Source: Diploscapter coronatus (lineage: Eukaryota; Nematoda; Chromadorea; Rhabditida; Rhabditidae). From it: a stretch of DNA of 64,000 nt. The stretch is from the NCBI GenBank assembly GCA_964036155.1, contig OZ038423.1:7021249-7085248 (forward strand), read 5' to 3'. Shown piece by piece: positions 35,741-48,339 of the stretch (positions are counted from its first letter, which is position 1; each line of letters opens with the position of its first letter). The translations under genes and the position numbers were made by a program. Under the pieces are notes generated by a model. It was not told the origin of the DNA. It made no database searches and worked only from the letters and a program-made list of their open reading frames with translations.

Positions 35741-36411
35741 TCAAATAAAGTTGGTAACGATAGAAAATAGGAGAATCGACGACAGGGAAATTGTGACGCT
35801 TTTCATTGTAATTGCTGGTCCTAAACTTGGAAGAATTGATTAAGTGATTGAGTGCTAGATAATTAATTACCAGATAAATTGCATCCGTTTCCCTTACAGC
35901 AGTACAATGTGCCAACCACCTCTACTTCAACTTGAAATAGTTTAGTATAATCTGACGGAGCTGTATAATTTTCCTGGTAGCCATCCTGAACATTTGTTTA
36001 AGTTTGGAATTATATATCGTAAGATTTGAGTCATTTTATAGATCGACTCACAATGCAATTGATTTTTCTGTAATCGCCCTGACATTCGTAGAAGATATAC
36101 GGAGTCTAAATCCTTGTAAAGCTGGTTCGTTTCATATCTTAAATCTAATATATAATGTAAGTTAAAAATAAGTTTATAATCGATGCTTTTGTAAATGTAA
36201 TTTTATGGATAATTCGCATTATTGTCTAATTTTATTTCTTTAGATTTGAATAATAAATTAAAACACGCCGGAAGCAATATTCCCCGCTCGCTATACAGCC
36301 AACTTTCTTTGGCTCCAATGTCGTGGAGAATCGTTGTCTATCTTTCGTATTTATGCCTGAATAGCAAGCATTTATAATGGAATAAGTGACAACCAAAATG
36401 AGAAATTTCAT
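35741..36411 (-). CDS. ET-module-like secreted GPI-anchored protein
   Basis: Four short exons, each below usual ORF size, join in frame: 36411-36265, 36105-36052, 35985-35871 and 35820-35741 (TGA). They give 131 residues. Residues 1-15 form a signal peptide (MKFLILVVTYSIINA). The mature part has the cysteine layout of nematode ET-module/three-finger proteins: CYSG, CIASGEYC, YECQG, a later NC pair, then LYCCKGNGCN. After NLSGP a hydrophobic tail (SVTISLSSILLFSIVTNFI) runs to the stop, as in a GPI-attachment signal. So it is probably displayed on the cell surface or cuticle side. No enzymatic role is expected; the partner is unknown. A donor-acceptor check supports every junction, though exon 2 is only 18 codons. 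Confidence 0.7.
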
Positions 36412-37291
36412 CCTTCTAGCGAATTGAAAACCAAAAAGCGCTTTTGGTAAAACAAAATCTTTTTTTAATACTCCACGAAACTAAACACAAACCGTTATCA
36501 AAAGATCGGCCCTTTGACATTTTAATACAGAAATATATGCAATTTATGGCATGTTTCACGTTGTCAAACACATTTGGCTGAATGTAAATATTGAGATGCA
36601 TCTTATTTCGAACCGTTACAAAAATGAATTATACAAATAGTAAGCTGATTCACACGGATCGGCAATTCACGACTGCCAATCCGTGCCGGCCACTCGGGTC
36701 GGCAGTTTGAACGCTAAGTACTTTACAACTCTAAAATTCATATCTAAAGTTGTGACTTTGTAAAGATATTTCTAGAACTTTGACCTTTATTAGATTTTTA
36801 AATCATATGATGGATAATATTTTTAGTCATGATTTTCGATCATACATCAGACATATCATTGTGGGAAACGGTCGTTGCGCATAAAATTTGTTTTGGCCAG
36901 GGTTTTCGGAACTTCACTCTGCAGTTCGGAGTGAAGTGGAGTTAAGAAATGTGTTCACTTCTGACAGCCCTGCTTATGAACACGGGCTTCAGATGTGCAC
37001 CCATAACAATACTTGCACGCATACTTTTCAGATTCTATTTATCACAGCACTCAATTTATTACATACGATAATTATTCGATTGTGATATGAGGAAACAAAA
37101 GTTGCACACGTCATTCAAATAGGGCAGCTGAAAAGGCATAACAGACAAGAGAGCACATTAATTAGAAAAGAAAATAGAATAAAAGAAACAATTCTCCCGT
37201 GTCTAGAGAAATCCAAACCATTGATTTCTTGAAAAACCATAAACTAAGCGAAACGGATAGTTATTTGCGACAACAGTGATAGAGATCACGG
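36412..37291. other. Intergenic, repeats only
   Basis: Upstream of the ET-module gene and downstream of HSP70. It contains a short element with CAGGGTTTTCGGAACTTCAC near 36898 and repeat copy B (37085-37282). No exon seen. Confidence 0.45.
37085..37282. repeat. Dispersed repeat, copy B
   Basis: The counterpart of 34790-34935, same orientation, ending 10 nt from the HSP70 stop codon. The copies are diverged (short identical blocks separated by indels), so insertion is not recent. Confidence 0.5.
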
Positions 37292-40200
37292 TCACTTTTC
37301 GATGATAGAATTGAATTCCGCTTTGAACAAGTCGAACCTGTACTGTATTTCGTCATAATTTTCTGGAAATTCATTCAGCCATTCGAGACATTCCTCGATT
37401 TTTGATTTGCATTGATTGGTTTTCTCGAATTCCATCTGAATGGAAAATAAAGGTGTTTAAGTTCAATCGTAGCATGTTTCTTTTTAAAAAATGTTTCCCA
37501 CCCTCATTCCATCTATCCTTTGGCTTTCACTGTGAAGATATGTATCGAAATTTCTACGTAAATCACAGACTTTTCTGAACAGATCATCGGCCTCTCTATT
37601 CTCCGCCGCTTCCTTCACAAAATGTGCAATATCAGCCTGAATTTGATTAATTTATCCTTATAGTCATAACAATTTATCAGCACTGTGTTCCTTCTTGGTC
37701 CGTTGTAGTTATAAGTAAACTTAGTAGTTCTTCTCGTATATTCCTCGGTGTGAGTTACTTTTAGTATTCCATTCCCATCGATTTCAAATTTCGTCTGAAA
37801 TTCAGACTCTTAGGTAATGCTTGAAAATGAATATTTACAGTATGGAGACTTCCGCGTGGTTGAGGCTCTAAATTGTTCATCGAAATGGATCCTATCTTGG
37901 TGTTGTCTCTTGTACGAGCTCTTTCGCCTTCATAGATGTCAGCTTCAAAACGTTGTTGATTGTCCACTACCGTCACGGTTTCTAGTCTTTGCTGAAGTTA
38001 AATTTCGATGCATTTGGGATTTATAACAACTATTATGCAGTAAAGGATGATCCCTTTTTAAATAGGAAATAAAACGAAATAGTGTATTGGGGAAACATGA
38101 TAATTTAAATAAAAAAAAAAAAAACTATATCGATCTCCACTATTTTTGATATCATTTATTGCTAGATCTTCAAGAGTGTTGCGCACCCGATCTTATTATA
38201 TCCATTTATACTATACTCATAGGATGACTGAAAATATTGACTCGACATCTCTTACTTCGCAAGGATACGTAGTTCCTCTGGGGATGACGACTTTGACAAT
38301 TCCCCCACGAAGCTCCATACCAATCGACAGAGGCACGGCCTCTCGGATGTCGAGTTTCATGTGAGAAGCTGCATAGGTACGTTGTTTGCCGATGTTCGGA
38401 ATATCGTTGTGAGATGGCAAGGGCTCATCTGGTAACTGAATTCGAATTATTTTTCTATAAATTATCATACAATAAAAGGTTCAATTTCTGAATAGAAGAT
38501 TCTATTAAAAGTTATCTTTCAAAATTAAGACGGAGTTCATCTTGGAGAGAAATAGAAATTTATGAAACTCCCATTATACAATGATGAATGTATGTTGCTT
38601 ACCGGTTTGCTAGGATCCATCTGTGAGGCAAGAATCGCAGCTCCAATTGCAACGGCCTAAAATAGGTATCCTTTCTTATTGAAAACGAGTTTTCATGCAG
38701 CCTAACCTCGTCTGGATTGATGTTGTTCATGATATTCGCTTTGGCGGGGAATTTTGCCCTCACCAATTCTTTGATTCGTGGAATTCGAGTCGATCCACCC
38801 ACCATGAGCTGAAGATAAACTAATATTTAATCAAATGCATGTTCTTTGATCATACAATATCGTTGATTTGACTGATATCCAGATTAGCCTTTGTAAGCGT
38901 CTCGTCAATGACTCCCATAGTCGACTCGAAGTAGTCGTTGCACAACTCGTTGAATCTCTTTCTATCGATCTTGTAGATATGCTGGTAGCTTTTTCCACTG
39001 ATCGTTACTGACATCTGAATGTTTGTAATTAGACTATTTACATACATATGGGATTGGTCAGCAGGAACTTGCGGAATTATTTTTTGAGATTTTTTAAAAT
39101 TTGAAACAGTGAGCAAAGAAATTTTAATTCTTTTTCGATTCCGAAGTTTTGACAAATTTCGTTCAGATTCTGTCGATCTTGAGCATTTTTTAATTTAGCT
39201 CCGACATGTATACGAATTGGTGCGTGTGTGTATTGGGCCCATATTATGGACAGACATCTTTAATTCTTATTCTCTCATCACTGCTACAAAAGGTAAAACA
39301 AAAAGGTGTGCGAAATTAAAGACACAATAAAGGATGATGAAATTTTTGAGAATGAATATCCCACTAAATCTTTTTAAATCTGCAACCAATACCTCAATTG
39401 TCTGGGGCGACATCATTCCTGACATGTTTTCCTTCGCAGTCCTTGCCTCATTCCGCAATCTTCGTATTTGTGTTGAATCTTCAATGGGAAATGAAACTCC
39501 ATGTGCTTCTTCGAACGATCGCGTGAAATCATCGACAATTGCTGTGTCGAAATCTTCACCGCCTAAATCAAGCAGTTTTCTCCTTTCGGGTGATTATGAC
39601 TAACCTAGATGTGGCAAGCCATGAACTGCGAGGATATCGAGCTTCGCACTTACGATTTTACCAATGGAAACATCAAAAGTACCTGAAGATTAATCATCGA
39701 AAAGTCATAATTTATGCCAAGTTTGCTGAATCTGACCAAATACGAAGAATCGGATAACTAACTTAGTTGATCGAATTGGAGTTTTTGGAAAAAAAATCTC
39801 CAACCCGTCAACGTGCTTGAATTATGCTCGTACCTCCTCCGAGATCGTAGATCAGAATGGTCTTATTCTCATGGCCCGTCTTCATGCCGAAAGCAATTGC
39901 TGCAGCAGTCGGTTCGGAAATAAGCTTGACATGCTCGAATCCAGCTAGTTTGGCTGCTCTCTCGGTTTCCAATTTCTGTTTCGTATCAAAATACGCCGGA
40001 TGCGTTATAACTGCATCTTTTATATTAGCACCACCCCAGTAAGACTAAAATTTAGATTATTTTATCATTATCAAAATAATTGACATACTTTGGCATACTC
40101 TCTTAGTTTCTTCAGTAATTCAGCCGACACTTCTTCAGGAGCAATTAGTCGTGGCTGACCGTTTTCTTCTATCTTTATCATTGCTTTTCCCTAAAATGAA

Positions 40201-43200
40201 AAGAAATAGAAACTTGCGAAGAGACTTTTAATGGCAAACAAAGTTATTGAAGAAATTGGTTAGTTAAAAAGTCATTAATTGATTGATTAGATGAAGAAAA
40301 ATTATGAAAAGGCGAAAAGTCGTTTCCCTTATCCCCTTACTACTTTTGCGCCTTTTTTTATTTGCAAGTTTATGAAATAGCGATAATTCTGATCACCAAA
40401 AATTGAGTCTGAATTCGTACTCACATCATTTGGAGGTATGGTTTCTCGCACAACATCAAACGACCACAGTCTTCTATCCTTAGTGACAGCAGCGTCTTCG
40501 TATTGTCGACCAATTATTCGCTTTGCATCTTCAAAATTATCAAATACTTGCTTCAGAAATTGCAATTCAATTACCATAAATCAGATTCTTCCCAACTCGT
40601 GGAGCTGATAAGGCAGACTCCCCAACTTGGATATGATTATTCCCGCCAAAGAACACGCATGATGGCGTTGTGTTTTTGCCTACAATCACAGGTATTATTT
40701 TAGAAGTCACAATTTGTGTAATATATGAGACGTTATTTATAAAAATCGAGTTTTCTATAAAGGGGGGTGGTACCCAAGAAGTTGACCTTTAAATTTCGGG
40801 CTGATATTTCGTCCCTGGGGGTTTTCGACTACGCTGATTACGAATCTGACGGTTAAAACCCGATCCGACCAATTGTTCCGCCTGTCCCGGAAGGTCCGCA
40901 TACGGTAGTTCTGAAAAATTCTATTTTCGTTATTCTGCATGAGAAAAATTCAACTTTGGTATCAAAATGCTCGGAGAGACCAGATGAGCACGATTCTGAA
41001 AAGACCTTGTCGAAATGACACCGAATAAGGAAGTTATGATGAACATAGTGAAACATATGGAAAATGTCATATTGATTTTTCGCTTGTTTTAATTTTTAAC
41101 CTTTTAAAAGCCCCAGATTCCGTGAGTTATTTATACTGGGAAGTAGCCCAGGCCTTCTAGTTTCTGGAACACTTGACCGTTTTCCTATAAACTGCCCGCT
41201 AGAGAAGAAATGCTACTTCTTCGAAGAGTTGTCATGACTCACTTTTGCCTAATTTGACTTAAAAAATTCATAACTTTTATAATTCTAAACCAAATTCCAT
41301 GATTCTTTTTTTATTTTGTAGGTTTTGAGCGTGAGAATAAAGTGAAAGTAAAAATAATTTTTTTAGAAATAAATTTTATCGGTAAAAAATTACCCGAAGT
41401 TACCTCATACACCCGTACTGGGTTTACGGGTAAATGGCGTTGGAAAAATATGTCCTTCCAGTATATTGCGTAGAATGACATGACGAACAACTTTTGTTTC
41501 AGAACCTACCCTGGATTCATTACCGTTGGGACTCCAGAATTTTTTGAAGTTCGACAGCCAAATTCAGCATAATACCGTTTTGACAGAAATTTTCAAAAAA
41601 TCATATCTCCCTGTGTGTGCACATTCTAAAATAAGTTCTGGAACAAAAGTTGATCAACTTGAAGAGCTCTACAAGATTTTATTGAAAATTCCAACTTTAA
41701 CTCACATTACCCTTGTAAATACAGTACGGGTATATAGGGTAACTTAGGCTAATTTCTTCCGCCAAAATTAATTTCTAAAAATTTTCTTTATATTTTTACT
41801 TTATTCTCCTACTCAAGATCTACAAAATAAAAAAATAATCATGAAATTTGGTGTGAAATATAGGAAGCTATGAATTTTTGAAATTTACTGCCCTAAAGGC
41901 ACTTTGCAATAATTGGTCATCGAACTTTAAAAAATTCTGGAGCTCATACAAATGTGAATTCGAGGTCGGTCCTGAAGCAAAAGTTGTTCACCATGTCATT
42001 CTACACAAAATACTGGAAGGACGAATTTTTCCAACGTCATTTACGCGTAAACCTAGGACATTATGAAAAGTTCACAATCAAGACGCGAAAAGTGCGTATT
42101 TCTGCAGAAATCAATATTCGAAAAAAATTCTTATTTTATTGCCTAATAATCTAGGGATTAAATTCTGTTCAATAAAAAAAGAATTATCGAATTTAGTTTA
42201 GAATTATAGAAGTTATGAATTTTTAAATCGAACTAAGCAAAAGTGAGTCATGACAACTCTTCGAAGAAGTGACATTTCTTCTCTAGCGGGCAGTCTATAG
42301 AAGAACGGTCAAGTGTTTCAGAAACTAGAAGACCTGGGCTACTTCTCAGTATAAATAACTCACGGAATCTGGGGCTTTTAAAAGGTTAAAAATTAAAACA
42401 AGCGAAAAATCAATATGACATTTTCCATATGTTTCACTATGTTCATCATAACTTCCTTATTCGGTGTCATTTCGACAAGGTCTTTTCAGAATCGTGCTCA
42501 TCTGGTCTCTCCGAGCATTTTGATACCAAAGTTGAATTTTTCTCATGCAGAATAACGAAAATAGAATTTTTCAGAACTACCGTATGCGGACCTTCCGGGA
42601 CAGGCGGAACAATTGGTCGGATCGGGTTTTAACCGTCAGATTCGTAATCAGCGTAGTCGAAAACCCCCAGGAACAAAAAATCAGCTCGAATATTGAGGGT
42701 CAACTTCTTGGGTACCACCTCATACTCGATTTTTATAAATAGCGTCTCATATGTAGTTTAAAATTGGTGAAGTGAGGTGTCGCGAAAAATGATTTTCGCG
42801 ATCGAGATTTTCATCGTTTTTTCTTTCAAAAATCTAATCCAACTTTTCTGTAGTTCAGGCTTTTGGTAACAAAATGCTGGGACCAAATCTCAAGAATAGA
42901 AAGTGCGCATTAGAGAAGCTAGGAAATTCAGCCCTATTCATTGCTGGGCAGCCCATGAAATGTTGACAGATGGACAGATTTTTTTAAAGATCGCGTAAAG
43001 CGGAATGTAAAACGATCAAAATTTACAACTCCGATTCTTCGCAGTTTCGGAATCATAAGAATTCGCGACTATAGGCAAAATAGTATGGAGAAAAAATAAC
43101 CGAATCATTCCACACCCAAGAGGGCTCGCGAAGTGGCAAAAAAATCGAAATCCGCCATAAGAACGTTTTCCCCGCTCACAGTTGCTAGTTAGCTTACCCA

Positions 43201-43294
43201 TATCATTTGGGACTATTTTAATATGCCCGTTATTATCTTGAATCGCAACGCAGCATCGAGTTGTTCCCAAATCGATTCCAACTTCGTAACTCAT
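37292..43294 (-). CDS. HSP70: Divergent HSP70 chaperone
   Basis: Fifteen exons close in frame to 640 residues: 43294-43198, 40679-40575, 40546-40425, 40190-40089, 40044-39834, 39682-39605, 39562-39393, 39014-38856, 38808-38707, 38656-38603, 38435-38256, 37991-37839, 37794-37684, 37636-37502, 37435-37292. The ATPase domain has all three HSP70 signatures: [26 protein letters not shown] and [15 protein letters not shown], plus [10 protein letters not shown]. The substrate-binding domain ([35 protein letters not shown]) and lid follow. The length is typical, but the protein ends FNSIIEK, with no EEVD or KDEL, so binding to TPR co-chaperones such as HOP and CHIP is not expected. It has no signal peptide, so it should be cytosolic or nuclear. 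Conserved positions differ (HPAYF where VPAYF is usual), suggesting a specialised paralogue. Intron 1 (2.5 kb) hosts a foldback element; the intron 40547-40574 would be only 28 nt. Confidence 0.9.
40722..42753. mobile_element. 2 kb foldback element in HSP70 intron 1
   Basis: The element starts near ATATGAGACG (40722) and ends CGTCTCATAT (42753). Outer arms of about 570 bp (40722-41290 and 42175-42753) are reverse complements at high identity. They include TGGTACCCAAGAAGTTGACC near the left end and a 200-nt block with no visible gap (about 40860-41060 against 42429-42630). The 0.9 kb centre holds further inverted blocks (about 41290-41440 with 41690-41860; 41420-41610 with 41870-42050) in an order that is not a simple palindrome. 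No transposase ORF is seen. A box near 40830-40860 is shared with the HP1-intron repeat at 11942-12300. Confidence 0.85.
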
Positions 43295-44036
43295 TGCGTC
43301 AATTCGATGTCTATCTATAAAAATCGATCATGAAATAACAAAGTAGCACGAAACATTTATACCAAACGGAAAACTGCGTTTCAATCGATTTTTGAAAAGA
43401 AACTCATACTAAAAGACAGTGAATTAAAAATTGCCATATCAATGCAGCATTGATAAAGGAGCGATCGATGTCAAACATTAGTCAGCAAGCGCAATATTAG
43501 TCGTGTATGTATATTTGCAAGTTATTCTTTCTCGAAATCTATGCACTTTGTTTAGGATCTCCAGGTGGATATGCCAAATCCTATTTTTTGGTAAATTTTT
43601 GCACATAAAAAGTGATCTGGGTAGTAAATAAGTCATCTGTGACGAAAAAAAATTTTCGGACCGAAAAAACATCGCAAAAATTCGTCACCCAAAATGACAC
43701 ACATTTTCACAAATAAAATATGCTTTGTGTGTAACTATTTTGTCCTGATTTTTTTGATATCTCATAATCTAACGCAATTATTCGTTCCAAATTATGTATA
43801 AGAATTGGTGGGTGCAGAAAGTATCATGTTTTTCATCAATGAACTTGAGGCTTCAAGGGGAAGTCGAGATAATGGTTTTCAAGAATTTCGAGTAAATGCT
43901 AGCTTATTTCTTGAAATGCAATTGATACAGCTAGTATTTTATGGTTTCGAGAAGGATAATAATTCAAATCGTATTCCTGAATAACTTTATTTTCATTCAA
44001 ATAGATATCCAAAAATAAATTATTACGATATTATAC
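43295..44036. other. HSP70 upstream region
   Basis: AT-rich promoter-side DNA of HSP70 and 3' flank of the methyltransferase. I see no convincing tandem heat-shock element (no run of alternating GAA/TTC units) and no exon. Confidence 0.4.
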
Positions 44037-45387
44037 TCAAGCCAAAAATCTGGCGAGTTTAACTGCTGAATAACGTTTTAGGCATGATGAATGAATGAAA
44101 CTGAATTCAGTGGCCTCAAATAAAGCATGGGGGTTGATCTCGAAATTTGACAGCCAATAATCAAATCTAAAAGAATAAATTATTGTTATAATTTCCAGAA
44201 AACACCTAGCAATATCCCTTAGCAGTGGTCTTACAGAATCTGGATCTTTATGGATTTCTACTAAAATCTGAAGAGGAGTATTTTTCAAAAAGGAATGATG
44301 TATTTTTTCATTGATAAAACTGACGAATAAAAGAGGAAAATTTTCGAAATAACTTACTTGACAAATAGTATGCTTCTCCAAGAAAGGAATCAGAACTTCA
44401 TACTCACCGCCTTCGATGTCGATCTTCAGAATTTCAATTTTATCCACCTCTTCCAATTTCATTATATCTTCTAAATTCCTTCTTTGCATAAACTAAAATA
44501 AAAGATATGCACCAATTGTAGCTCTATGCTCAACTTCATTCGTCACACTCGTAATGTGGATAGCCCGCGAAAATCCGTTGATCGATTTGTATACATCAAG
44601 TGATATTCTATCAGCTGACTAAATGCATCAGTTTCGAAAGTTTTGCATCATTCCCTAATTTTTGAGACACTAATTCAGATACTTGAGTATATTATCAGGG
44701 CGAAAAATTTCACGCACATCGTCAAAGCAGAACTGTGAACCGATCAAGTTTCAGACGAATTATTCATCACAACTATGTGAATCAGCAGGAGTAAAACTAG
44801 TGATGCAACATTTCAAGCACCACTGCATGAAAGTTCTTCATCAATGGATTATTTGAAGCTCTACCGCATCATATCCGAAAATTCGGCATCGCATGCTCGT
44901 ATAAGCCTGAATTTCTTCATCGAACGATGTCTGGTTATTGATGCCCAATGAGAAGATTCTAAAGAGAGGCGAGTTAACTCGTAAAAAGGTAAAAATTATG
45001 AAAAAACTTGCACACATCCATCTGGAACGTGAATCGGATCGCAAATCCATTTCCCACCGTCGAAAATTGCACCAAGACGAATTCTGGGACAATGCACCTA
45101 GCATTGAAATTCAGCTTAAACATAATGAAAAAGCAGTACAACCTCGGGAACTAAAATGTTGAATAGTTCTTCTTCTTTATCAATAAAGCTCTTGATATTT
45201 TCTGCTCTCTCGACTCCTTGTTCTTTATACCAATCGATCAGCTCACTGCTTATTACAATATGTTGATCTCCATTAGCAGATCCAATCTGATGTTGGAATT
45301 TTGTATGATAAAAGTGGATCTCAATTGATACCGTGGAATCATCTTCCACATAACTCAAAATTCCTAATTTTAGGCTTTCGAATCGTT
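44037..45387 (-). CDS. Methyltransf_21 (FkbM-like) protein, N-terminus missing
   Basis: Seven exons join in phase: 45387-45143, 45097-45012, 44958-44865, 44618-44535, 44492-44358, 44267-44206 and 44166-44037 (TGA). They give about 279 residues. Motifs in order are CPRIRLGAIFDGGKWICDP, CVIFSLGINNQTSFDEE with CRIFGYDA (SAM-binding start), VYKSINGFSRAIHITSVTNE, IEILKIDIEGGEYEVLIPFL (FkbM motif), ILVEIHKD, and the end FEINPHALFEATEFSFIH. This is the nematode-expanded Methyltransf_21 family; substrates are generally unknown. Many members have an N-terminal signal anchor; the exon that would carry it lies upstream of 45387 (which begins in phase 1) and was not found. The intron 44959-45011 needs a GC donor (GT|GCAAGT) to give the conserved CVIFSLGIN. 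Confidence 0.8.
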
Positions 45388-46377
45388 CTAAATTTGATGT
45401 ATGGTATGGTGTCAATACGAAACAGGAGGAATATTTTTAGATTTTGAAAACTGATTTCGCTCTCAACTTTATCTATACAAAAATGTCATAATCCATAAAA
45501 ATTACAATCTCGAACGATTTCGGCTTTCTAAAATTCGATTGTTTTCGATCTCCACTTTCGTTCATCCTGACATGAAGTTGTAAAGATAAAAGTGATGTCT
45601 TCAAATAAAATTAGTATCTACAACTTTTAAAATAGGGATTCGGAATAATAAATTTGATATTAATCACCAAAATCACAACCCCTTTTCTCACTTGTACGTA
45701 AAGCATTTACAGTTGTTATAAAATGATGCATACGTTTCTGCAATCCATCGAATATGATCCACAAGCAACAGTTAATGACCAACAATGGCATACAATATTG
45801 AATTTTTTGAAATATTTGGGACATTTTTAGGAAAACTCCTAATGCATCGAATAACTTTCATAATCGATAGGCATAAATTTGTGTTAGTATATCATCACTA
45901 TATGCAAATGAGTTATTCGGACTTGAATTCGTATGGAGTACATGGTTTGTGGAAAGCGGAAAATAGTCATAAAATTTTCGCTATATCGCTAAAAGTTAGA
46001 ATGCTTATTGTCAATGACCGATAACTTGGACTATTGTTTCTTATATGCAAGTGTTTGCGCTTGAAATGGATAGAAATGCATTTTTTAATGTTTCAAACAA
46101 TTTTTGTTCACTTTATTCAGAACAATGAATCGGAATACGACAACAGTGATTGAACGAATAACTTTAAAGTGAAGATCAGCATTAACAGGAACAATAGCAC
46201 GACTGTGAGAAATAATTCATTGAGTTTTATAGATGGAAGATGAAAATTGACGTATAAGAACGCTGAGAATTTGGAAATGGAAAATTTATCCGATCCTTTT
46301 TCTCAGTAATAAACAAGTTCTAACACAAAAAAACCCTTTCAATCATTCGCCAATGAGTCCAAGTTCAGCAGAATAGT
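45388..46377. other. Gap upstream of methyltransferase
   Basis: It should hold the missing first exon(s) of the methyltransferase. A candidate is an ATG-initiated minus-strand stretch near 45570-45510 (MNESGDRKQSNF...), but its phase does not fit directly. The rest is AT-rich. Confidence 0.35.
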
Positions 46378-47493
46378 TTACAGAATCTCAGAGCAGTATT
46401 TTGGCTTCGATCTGCCGTTGTACCTGAAATTATTTAGGTTTGGAATTTATAACAATTGCCTATATTTTCTACAATAACTACCAGGTGCAAATCATAGCGT
46501 CGATGTTCATATAGAACGGCTGTGTGTGGATGGAGATGCCATTGACGATGATGTGAGGCACTCCCCAGTGCCTTTCTGGCCATGCGGCTGCAGTTTGCCT
46601 AGCTGCCTTCAGTTGTAAAGCATAGCCTTCAGCAGAATTGTAACAAGAACTAAATTAAGAAAAGTATGGCATAGAAAGTTTCTTTCTATCCAAAACTATT
46701 TGCGTAGTCGTTGAAACCTACTGGTAATTGAAAGAATAAATTATTCAAAATTCGATACGAAGATTACAAAACTTACATGATTTGTCTCTGAACAGTTTCT
46801 GGTACTGAAATCTTCCTGAAGCATCGCTGGTAGACACTAACGAATGGGATTTTCGGCTGAAACTTCGTGATTTCAATAAAACAATAGCGGACTGATAACA
46901 TTGATGAGCTTGAGCGTGCAGTTGAGAAGCGGCATGAACTTGTCCTGTGATGGAAGTTTATCGATCACACAGGATTCAAATTTATCCACTTTGCATTCCT
47001 CCTCTCCGTGCTGACATTGAACTTTTCCACTCTAAAAATCTTATTCTTCATCATTTGATTAGATCTTCTATTTCTCACCGCAATCTTCGAATTTCCATAA
47101 GGCACGATTTCGATGTTCACGATATTCCTGAGCTTCTGGTAGACCTTTGGATACAGGATGTCCACGAAGAAATGCCGACAGTCTGATTATGTGAGAAATA
47201 TTTTTGAAATGTCAATGAAATACCTACATCTACAGTATCCCTCGGTAAATACCGTGATGTTGATGCGTTTATCGTAGGTCGTGTTTGTGTATCTGAAGAA
47301 ATAAATCGAAATCATTGAAGTGTTTAGAGTCTTACCTCTGGCACAATGTATCAAATCCGCATTCCTTACTCAATGCCGCATTCATGCACCAGAAGTCGGG
47401 AGGAATTGTAGCACAATCGTGTTTAAATCGCTGTGCGGCAGAGTTCAAACACAGAACACTCAGCAAAATAAGCAAATAGTAGTTCCACAACAT
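46378..47493 (-). CDS. GILT-like lysosomal thiol reductase
   Basis: Seven exons close in frame to 250 residues: 47493-47336, 47292-47228, 47182-47079, 47031-46900, 46856-46777, 46649-46482 and 46423-46378 (TAA). Residues 1-21 are a signal peptide (MLWNYYLLILLSVLCLNSAA). A Cys-rich N-terminal piece follows. INITVFTEGYCRYC places the active site CRYC (CxxC) at 73-76, and the GILT signature CQHGEEEC starts at 115. Further family cysteines and the late HIIVNGISIHTQPF motif (PWVVINGKHT in other members) are present, with the C.....G..L spacing just before it. GILT enzymes reduce disulfide bonds in endosomes and lysosomes at acid pH; nematode members act in gut and immune defence. The donor chosen for exon 2 (AGAT|GTAGGT) is the one that yields the CxxC. 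Confidence 0.9.
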
Positions 47494-48339
47494 CGTCAAA
47501 ATGTCAGTGCAGGAATAAGCAAAATTATGGTGCAGCAGACGAGCAGTGGAGTGAAAACAACCACCGATTTCACCAAGCTATCAAAGCAGCAATGTTAAGA
47601 TTATTCTCAATTATTCGTTGCTTTATTCCCATTGTAAGAGACACAACCACTCGTTGAGGTGCGAAAATGCACATGTATTGGAAGGATTCTGAACAATAAA
47701 CTATGATTTTGAGATCAATTATAACCGGGAGCATATGGCAAAGTTTTGGTCATTAGGAATGAGCTTAAATAAATTTAAAAGAGTTCACAATATATTTGCG
47801 GAAATCCACTCCCTTTTTATCCTATTTTGGTAATCTCGAATGATTCTTTATTTTCGACTATTTTGAGGGACCCTAACCGCGAGTTTGTGCAATTTTCCAT
47901 AACACTCTACGGTGTTTTCTTGGGCAGATTTTCCTGCATTCACTCCAGGCTTTTATCGTATGATCAGTTTCTTTTTCCCGCATCACATTTTTTTACTTCT
48001 CTCTCCGGATCGGACAGAGCACGGCTGCTCGGTTATTGTCTGTCCTTTAAGTGAATAATGGAATACAATCTTGTAATTGGCCTATAACTGTATTGGGCAG
48101 CAATAGTGTACATCTACACCCCGAGGAAGTCAACGCGATTTTTCCCGTGCTCGCATAAGATATTTCACCCATTTGACTAGCCTAATATTAGAATAGAAAT
48201 TGAAGAAAATGCAATAAATCAATTGTAGATTTCAGAAAATAAAAAACTTTGGACTTTAATGAATGGGTAAGAATAAATAAAAAAAAAATTAATAGAAAAT
48301 TAAAATATTACTATAAGCGAACAATTACAGGAACTATTG
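47494..48339. other. GILT upstream gap
   Basis: 846 bp between the HemK2 stop and GILT start. No exon or repeat was recognised. Confidence 0.45.
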
